From CAVQZC01 sp963718315 (GTDB lineage: Bacteria > Actinomycetota > Thermoleophilia > Gaiellales > JAICJC01), in NCBI GenBank assembly GCA_963718315.1, contig CAVQZC010000012.1:682001-746000 (forward strand): a DNA stretch of 64,000 nucleotides, read 5' to 3'. A program made the position numbers and the translations under genes. The notes beneath the pieces are model-generated. The model did not search any database. It was not told the origin of the DNA and worked only from the letters and a program-made list of their open reading frames with translations. Positions 58,670 through 64,000 of this stretch are shown here, piece by piece (positions within the stretch are counted from its first letter, which is position 1; every line of letters starts with the position of its first letter).

Positions 58670-59171
58670 CCCGGTCGGCGTCCCGCAGACGCTCCAGGAG
58701 GGGGTACGCCGCCCGCTGACCGTGCTCGGGGTCGCGGTTGTGTTCCTGCTGGGCGGCATCTGGATGATCCGGACATCCGCGTCGGGCGGCTGGCTGGTCG
58801 CCGTCTTCGGCGGGCTGGGCACGGTGATCATGGCCGTCATCGTCGTCCAGGGGGGCCGGCGGCTCCGGCTCGACCGGACCGGGATGGAGGTCGGCAGCGG
58901 ATTCCGGCGCAAGGGCTTCGTCGCCTGGCATGACGTCACGGGGTTCCGGGTCAAGCGCGTGGGGCGCCGCCAGTACGTGTCCTACGGCCTGCGCGAGGGC
59001 GGGGCTTTCAGTCAGACGCGGACCCTCCGCCTGAACCGCAAAATGGGCCTGCCCGACGCGCTGCTGCCCACGCTGTACGAGGGGATGACCCCGGACGAGC
59101 TGGCCTCCTACCTGGAGCAGTGGCGCGTTGCCGCCGGTGCTACGGCGTCCAGCGGTCGCCCACCGGGGTAA
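58662..59171 (+). CDS. Two-helix membrane protein with PH-like domain
   Basis: A 169-residue protein: two transmembrane helices (about 19-37 and 42-60) and a cytosolic beta-rich domain with LDRTGMEVGSGFRRKGFVAWHD near residue 68 (in part VGSGFRRKGFVAWHD), similar to bacterial PH domains. Role unknown. It ends inside the convergent SDR gene (32-base overlap). It closes the haem operon. Confidence 0.65.
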   Translation: MPDPVGVPQTLQEGVRRPLTVLGVAVVFLLGGIWMIRTSASGGWLVAVFGGLGTVIMAVIVVQGGRRLRLDRTGMEVGSGFRRKGFVAWHDVTGFRVKRVGRRQYVSYGLREGGAFSQTRTLRLNRKMGLPDALLPTLYEGMTPDELASYLEQWRVAAGATASSGRPPG

Positions 59172-59802
59172 CCACCAGCTCGTGCGTCCAGGCGCTTCTG
59201 CCCTGGCCGTGGAGGTAGCCGACAGCTTTCGCCAGCTCCACCGGGTCGATCGCCTTGCCGTCACGGTCGTCCCCCGGGCTGCCGAACCCGCCGTCGCAGA
59301 TCAGCAGCGCGACGTGGACGCCGTTTGCCCGCAGCTCGTTGGCTGCGGCCTGGGACAGGGCCCGGACAGCGGCGGCACCGGCGCCCCACGGCGCGCGGCC
59401 GGGCAGCGCCCGCCGCGCCGAGCCGCCGGTCACCTGCACCAGCGTGCCCGAGCCGCGGGAGGCGGCCGAGGCGCCGGCGATCCGGAAGAAGGCGAATACC
59501 TCCGGCAAGAGCTGTTCGAGATAGGGCGACATCGCGTCGGCGTCGGTGGTGATCAGGTCGCCGCCTCCGAACCGGCCCTTCGGCGACATCGCGTTCACAG
59601 CCAGGTCGAACGGCCCCGCCTGGTCGAACGCCGCCTGCATCTGGGCTCGGTCGGTGAGGTCTGCGGCAATCCCTCTCCCCGGGAAGGCGGCGGCCGTCTC
59701 CTCCGAGTAGGCCACCCCGGTCGCCTCCCAACCGTCTGCCATCAGGTGCTCGGCGACGAACCGGCCAAGGCCGCGGGCGCCCAGGACGACGACGTGCGGC
59801 AC
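59140..59802 (-). CDS. Short-chain dehydrogenase/reductase
   Basis: A 220-residue SDR-like protein. The N-terminal VVVLGARGLGRFVAEHL is a variant of the TGxxxGxG cofactor motif, NAMSPKG stands in the NNAG position, and the catalytic Tyr-x-x-x-Lys is not visible (the equivalent helix reads GAGAAAVRALSQAAANEL). It may therefore be an atypical or non-catalytic member. The GTG start at 59802 is downstream of lemA, seven bases after its stop, which suggests co-transcription. Confidence 0.72.
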   Translation of the reverse strand: MPHVVVLGARGLGRFVAEHLMADGWEATGVAYSEETAAAFPGRGIAADLTDRAQMQAAFDQAGPFDLAVNAMSPKGRFGGGDLITTDADAMSPYLEQLLPEVFAFFRIAGASAASRGSGTLVQVTGGSARRALPGRAPWGAGAAAVRALSQAAANELRANGVHVALLICDGGFGSPGDDRDGKAIDPVELAKAVGYLHGQGRSAWTHELVVTPVGDRWTP

Positions 59803-59809
59803 GGTCGAC

Positions 59810-60511
59810 CTAGCTCGCCGGTGCGCCCGGAGCCGGTGGCTCCGGATCGGCCGCGGGTGGTGGCGGAGGAGGTGGTGGTGGCGGCTCGGCCGCCGGTGCG
59901 GGCGCAGGCTCGGGCGGCGGCGGAGGGGCGGCAGCGGCCGGCGGCGGGGTGGGGTCGGAGAAGCTGACCTGCACCGGCTCGCGGTCGGCGGCGTCGGTGA
60001 TCTCGAAGTACTCGCGGGCGGTGAACCCACCCATCCCGGCGATCAGCGACGCCGGGAAGGTCTGGATCTTTGTGTTGTAGGACTGGACGTTGCCGTTGTA
60101 GATGCGCCGCGCTGCAGCGATCTGGTCCTCGGTGTTGGTGAGCTCGCTCTGAAGCTGCTGGAAGTTCTCGGTCGCGCGCAGCTGCGGGTAGGCCTCCGAG
60201 ACTGCGAACAGCCGGCCCAGAGCCTGGCCGAGGATCCCTTCCGCTGCGCCCGCCTGGGCGGGTCCCTGAGCCTGGATCGCACGCGTCCGGGCATCCGTCA
60301 CCGCCTGAAAGGTCTCCCGCTCATGGGAGGCGTAGCCCTTCACCGTCTCGACCAGGTTGGGGATCAGGTCATGCCGGCGCTTGAGCTGGACGTCGATGCC
60401 GCTCCAGGCCTGGTCGACCATGTTGCGGCTTCGCACCATGCCGTTGTAGGTCATGATCGCGAACAGCACGACGAGCACGACGATGACGAGGATCACGATC
60501 AGGACGGTCAT
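59810..60511 (-). CDS. LemA family protein with Pro-rich tail
   Basis: A 233-residue LemA protein: an N-terminal helix (3-20), then NMVDQAWSGIDVQLKRRHDL near residue 30 and LVETVKGYASHE, ERETFQAVTDAR and YNTKIQTFPASLIA, all conserved in the family. After residue 180 the tail is almost entirely Pro, Ala and Glu (60 residues), longer than usual and probably surface-exposed. ATG follows GGGAGACC. The two upstream genes encode related partner proteins. Confidence 0.92.
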   Translation of the reverse strand: MTVLIVILVIVVLVVLFAIMTYNGMVRSRNMVDQAWSGIDVQLKRRHDLIPNLVETVKGYASHERETFQAVTDARTRAIQAQGPAQAGAAEGILGQALGRLFAVSEAYPQLRATENFQQLQSELTNTEDQIAAARRIYNGNVQSYNTKIQTFPASLIAGMGGFTAREYFEITDAADREPVQVSFSDPTPPPAAAAPPPPPEPAPAPAAEPPPPPPPPPPAADPEPPAPGAPAS

Positions 60512-60559
60512 CAGGTCTCCCTTCGGGGGGCGTGGCGACGCAGCCTGATCATACGGGGT

Positions 60560-61237
60560 TCAGGCGTCGGCAGGCCCCGTGGCCGAGATCCGGTCGGCGA
60601 GCTTCACGGCCTGCGCGACGAGCCGGTCGAGCTCTGCGGCGCTGTCGGAGCAGCGGCGCCGGGCGACCGTCATCGTCCCGTCCTCGTATTCGAGGGAGGG
60701 GCCGAGGTCGCCCTGTTTCGTCCACCACTCGACGAGTTCGGGCGTGAGCACCTCCTCCATCGCGACGTCGCCCGAATCCTGGTCGGCGAGCAGCTGGTAG
60801 CGGTCCCCGAACGCGGCTGACTCGACCGTCAGCTCGCGCATCGACCGGGTGTCCAGGCCGGCGGGGCCGACCCAGGAGCCCAGCGGCCCCTGATGCCCGA
60901 ACTGCGCGCGGTCGTAGACACCGAACCGGGGGAGCTTGCTGCCCACCGATGCAATGACGGCTGTCACCTCGACGTCGCCGTCGGCAGTCGAGATGGTGAA
61001 GTCGCAGAGCGTCCCGGTGGCGGCACCCAGCGGGACCGCATACGAGCCCAGCACCTGCGGGCGTTGTCGCAGCATCGCCGTGGCCCCTCCGCGAGGCAGC
61101 TCCGCCGGCCGATAGCCATGCACGCCGGCCCACCGTTCGAGCCGGCCGAGACGCGGGCCGCGGGTGGACCGCCGCGCGCCCCAGGCGACGAGCCCGAACG
61201 CGATCACGAACGCGAAGCGCACGGCCGGTGTTCCCAT
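60560..61237 (-). CDS. LemA-associated protein, paralogue 1
   Basis: A 225-residue protein with one N-terminal helix (about 6-21) and a beta-rich domain. Its C-terminal half (LLADQDSGDVAMEEVLTPEL then YEDGTMTVARR) matches the next gene's LLAGSDGDREALMRLFTPEL and YWMGTLVVSTR at the same positions, so the two are tandem paralogues. The pattern recalls DUF3137 proteins, which often neighbour lemA. ATG 61237 has GGAG at five bases; 61255 is the alternative. Confidence 0.65.
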   Translation of the reverse strand: MGTPAVRFAFVIAFGLVAWGARRSTRGPRLGRLERWAGVHGYRPAELPRGGATAMLRQRPQVLGSYAVPLGAATGTLCDFTISTADGDVEVTAVIASVGSKLPRFGVYDRAQFGHQGPLGSWVGPAGLDTRSMRELTVESAAFGDRYQLLADQDSGDVAMEEVLTPELVEWWTKQGDLGPSLEYEDGTMTVARRRCSDSAAELDRLVAQAVKLADRISATGPADA

Positions 61238-61293
61238 GTCAGCTCCGACGGACATCTGAACCCAAAGGACGCTAGAGCCGGCGCCGGACTGCG

Positions 61294-62001
61294 TCAGGCC
61301 AGGCTTGGCCGCTGCGAGACGCCCTGTGCCAGAACCTGTGCGGCGATCCGCTGAGCGGCATCGAGCAGCGTGTCGTACTCGTCGTCGGCGATGCACGCCA
61401 CCCGTGTGCTGACGACCAGCGTCCCCATCCAGTACTCGACCACCGGGGCTCCATCGCCGAGGTCGGTGAACCAGACGATCAGCTCAGGGGTGAACAGCCG
61501 CATCAGAGCCTCGCGGTCGCCGTCGCTGCCTGCCAGCAGCCGGAACCGCTTCCCGAACTCGACCGACTCCAGGTGCACCTCCTGCTCGTCCGCCTCGCCG
61601 TTGGGGGCAACGAAGCCGCGGCTGTGCACCACGCGGAAGTGCGGGAAGCCGGCTGCGAGGGTGGCCTGCACCATCGTGACTGCGTTCATCTCCAGGCCGC
61701 CTGGAATGTCGAACATCTGCGCCTCTGCCGAGCGGTTGTCGGCAATCACCCATGACCAGGTGAAGAGCGTTCCGGTGACGCCGCCGAGGGGTACCTCGCA
61801 GCACTCGGTGGCTGTGCCCTCGGGGAGCTCGAGCATGGGCGTCGAGCCGCCGGCGGGCGCCTCGGCAGGCGGGAATCCACGCCGCGCCGCCCACAGCTCC
61901 GATGCGTCCGAGGCCGCTCCCTGGTTCCCCAGGTAGCGGTAGCCACCGAAGGCGACCGCAATGAAGGGCAGGAGGATGTAGAGCAACGAGAAGGACTTCA
62001 T
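61294..62001 (-). CDS. LemA-associated protein, paralogue 2
   Basis: A 235-residue paralogue of the previous protein with an N-terminal helix (residues 4-22), a central WSWVIADNRSAEAQMFDIP strand region and FTPELIVWFTDLGDG near 175. The frame is clean. A GATACA hexamer lies about seven bases before the ATG, so transcription of the lemA group may begin here. Function unknown; membrane-anchored, domain side unclear. Confidence 0.68.
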   Translation of the reverse strand: MKSFSLLYILLPFIAVAFGGYRYLGNQGAASDASELWAARRGFPPAEAPAGGSTPMLELPEGTATECCEVPLGGVTGTLFTWSWVIADNRSAEAQMFDIPGGLEMNAVTMVQATLAAGFPHFRVVHSRGFVAPNGEADEQEVHLESVEFGKRFRLLAGSDGDREALMRLFTPELIVWFTDLGDGAPVVEYWMGTLVVSTRVACIADDEYDTLLDAAQRIAAQVLAQGVSQRPSLA

Positions 62002-62063
62002 CCACCGGTGTATCGGCGGTCACGAACGACCGCTGAAGCACGGTTGCATACACTCCGCGCCTG

Positions 62064-63528
62064 ATGCCGTTCAACGACCTGCGCGACTGGCTGGAGCACC
62101 TTCGGCCGCGAGGGCGAGCTCCACGAGATCACCGCCGAGGTCGACCCGTACCTCGAGATCACCGAGATCACCGACCGGGTGACGGCGGCAGGCGGTCCCG
62201 CCCTGCTGTTCACCAACGTCAAGGGATCGGAGCTGCCGCTGCTGATCAACCAGTACGGCACCGAGCGGCGCACGTGCATGGCGTTCGGAGTCGACCGTCT
62301 GAGCGATCTCTCCGACCGGGTGGCGGAGGTGCTGGAGATGGCGCCGCCGGAGGGCCTGATGGACAAGATCCGGGCGCTGGGCAAGCTGAAGTCGCTGGCC
62401 GACTCGCGCCCCAAGGTTGTCCGCAGCGGACCGTGCCAGGAGGTCGTGCTCGACCCGCCGACCCTGGACGCGCTGCCGATCATGACCTGCTGGCCGCAGG
62501 ACGGCGGCCCGTTCATCACGCTGCCGGCCGTGATCACGAAGGACCCCCGCACGGGCAACCGCAACGTCGGCATGTACCGCATGCAGAAGCTCGGCCCGGC
62601 GACCACGGCGATGCACTGGCAGATCCACAAGGACGCGGCGGCCGACTGGCGCGGGATGGGCGAGACGATGGACGTGGCGGTCGCCCTCGGGCTCGACCCG
62701 ATCACGGCCTACACCGCCTCCGCGCCGCTGCCCAAGCACATCGACGAGTTCATGCTCGCGGGCTTCCTGCGCGGGAGCCCGGTGGAGATGGTCAAGGCGC
62801 GGACGGTCGACCTCGAGGTGCCGGCGCATGCGGAGATCGTGATCGAGGGCCAGATCCGCCGCGGCGAGCTGGTGGACGAGGGGCCGTTCGGCGACCACAC
62901 CGGCTACTACACGCCGGTCGAGCCGTTCCCCGCGTTCCACGTCACGGCCATCACCATGCGGCGCGACGCCATCTACCCGTCGATCATCGTCGGCGTCCCG
63001 CCTCAGGAGGACGTCTGGCTGGGCAAGGTGACCGAGCGGCTGTTCCTGCCGGCGGTGCAGATGACGATGCCCGAGGTGGTCGACTACGACCTGCCCTTCG
63101 CGGGCGCCTTCCACAACCTGGCGATCGTCTCGATCCGCAAGGCGTTCCCCGGCCACGCCCAGAAGGTGATGCACGCGATCTGGGGCACCGGCCTGCTGTC
63201 GCTGACCAAGGGCGTGGTGGTGGTGGACGAGTGGGTGGACGTCCACGACTACACCCAGGTGATGTGGCAGGTCGGCGCCAACGTCGATCCGGAGCGCGAC
63301 GTGATGCTCTCGCGGGGCCCGCTCGACCATCTCGACCACGCGCCGACGCACCAGTTCGTGGGCGGCAAGATCGGTATCGATGCCACAGCCAAGGGGCCGG
63401 CGGAGGGCTACGATCGGGGTTGGCCAGAGGTCATCAGGATGAGTCCCGAGATCTGCAGCAAGGTGACCGAGCGGGCAGCCGAGTTTGGCATTCCCGTTAC
63501 GAGCACACACCGCCGTGGTGCGGGGTAG
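62064..63528 (+). CDS. UbiD-family decarboxylase, frameshifted at the 5' end
   Basis: A UbiD-type prenylated-flavin decarboxylase, probably about 487 residues. The N-terminus MPFNDLRDWLEHL is in one frame and continues as EGELHEITAEVDPYLE in another; an extra base near 62100-62108 explains it. The body has ALLFTNVKGSELP, GMYRMQKLG, TMHWQIHKD-like AMHWQIHKD, the active-site E-x-x-x-R-D-E equivalents around GPFGDHTGYYTP and the C-terminal DHAPTHQFVGGKIGIDATAK. It may act in menaquinone (futalosine or classic) synthesis or aromatic acid decarboxylation. ATG is 15 bases after the start of TACACT. Confidence 0.88.
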
Positions 63529-63559
63529 TATGGCCCCGCTGCACTGATTGGAGGACGAC

Positions 63560-64000
63560 GTGGCGGATCCCGCCGCCGGTTCGCAAGCACACGCCTACAC
63601 CGCCCCGCAAACCCCCACTTCAGCCACACACGCGAGGGCAGTTCCTGACCCTCTCCTCGGTCGGCCTGGGCGCGATGATCGGGGCGGTTATCGGTGTGCC
63701 CGCGACCGCGTACCTCCTGGCTCCGGTCACCCAGGAGACGACCTTCGAACCGGTGTTCCTGGGCGTGGTGTCGACGTTCACCGGCGAGAAGGCCTTCGAC
63801 CCGACCGCGGCGACCTACATCGAGGATCCCAAGAGCCCTGCCACCAGCGCCGGCCTCGCCTGGGTTCACTACACAGGCAAGAGCGGCACCAACTGGCTCG
63901 ATACCCAGAACGCGATGTTCGTGGTGTTCTCGAACCGCTGCATGCACCTCGGCTGCCCCGTGGCCGCCGGGCCGACGGGCTTCGCGTGCCCCTGCCACGG
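63560..64000 (+). CDS. qcrA: Rieske iron-sulfur subunit, partial
   Basis: The gene runs off the right edge. From about 63640 the frame reads QFLTLSSVGLGAMIGAVIG (transmembrane helix), then a soluble domain ending with the cluster motif CMHLGCPV and CPCHG. It is the Rieske protein of a cytochrome bc1-type complex, which would feed the oxidases. GTG 63560 follows GGAGGAC, but it is not in the same frame as the helix; an indel between 63590 and 63640 is likely. TAGTAT at 63526-63531 may be its -10. Confidence 0.8.
   Translation, partial: MADPAAGSQAHAYTAPQTPTSATHARAVPDPLLGRPGRDDRGGYRCARDRVPPGSGHPGDDLRTGVPGRGVDVHRREGLRPDRGDLHRGSQEPCHQRRPRLGSLHRQERHQLARYPERDVRGVLEPLHAPRLPRGRRADGLRVPLPR

Overview
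The window is about 70% GC and densely packed, with many GTG, TTG and even CTG or ATT starts and 4-bp stop/start overlaps. It carries type A2 (YSHP) haem-copper oxidases, a PdtaS/PdtaR-like pair with an ANTAR regulator, and a Rieske protein with N-terminal membrane anchor. This points to an uncultured high-GC actinobacterium, most likely of the Thermoleophilia (Gaiellales/Solirubrobacterales) type; that placement is inference from gene content. No rRNA, CRISPR array, phage module or transposase gene was found. At least four genes, probably six, carry single-base frameshifts, which suggests either assembly indels or local decay.

Layout. 1-3.2 kb: CDF transporter fragment, DUF47/PhoU-like protein, GAF-HD-GYP c-di-GMP phosphodiesterase. 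3.2-5.1 kb (minus): LigD-type polymerase and ATP-dependent ligase as separate overlapping genes. 5.1-8.4 kb: glnA behind a two-hairpin leader and intrinsic terminator, followed by a GAF/HisKA_2 sensor kinase and an ANTAR response regulator. 8.3-10.7 kb (minus): receiver-like protein and frameshifted ABC-F ATPase. 10.7-18.4 kb: two aa3-type oxidase loci, one with subunits II, I and III (subunit I carries a C-terminal Usp-like domain) and, after an APH-like kinase, an oppositely oriented locus in which subunits II and I are one polypeptide. 18.4-22.7 kb: SPFH/NfeD pair, RNase D, MFS transporter, zinc-ribbon protein. 22.7-28.9 kb: molybdenum hydroxylase operon with an M20 peptidase, and a divergent MFS gene. 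28.9-32.9 kb (minus): tRNA-Arg, holin-like protein, HpaB-type monooxygenase, RidA, DUF1028, M20 peptidase. 33-36.9 kb: small basic ORF and a Puu-like gamma-glutamyl polyamine set. 36.9-47.1 kb: signalling genes, PhzF, PfkB, CDF, HtrA, lipid kinase, Ddl-like ligase, aminotransferase. 47.1-54.5 kb: AlkP-superfamily enzyme, then a 4-kb block of envelope genes bounded by two inverted copies of a ~205-bp structured repeat, then an AI-2E exporter. 54.5-59.2 kb: XRE-TPR regulator, hemB-hemL and two small genes. 59.1-64 kb: SDR, LemA with two paralogous partners, UbiD-like decarboxylase, truncated Rieske subunit.

Two non-coding observations stand out. First, the glnA leader has the architecture of an ANTAR-controlled antiterminator: two adjacent hairpins with six-base loops, the second sharing an arm with a strong terminator, and the cognate type of regulator is encoded two genes downstream. 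Second, the paired repeats at 48.6 and 52.9 kb show compensatory changes between their ends and each abuts the -10 element of a neighbouring gene. Across the window most promoters look leaderless: a TANNNT hexamer begins 12-15 bases before the start codon.
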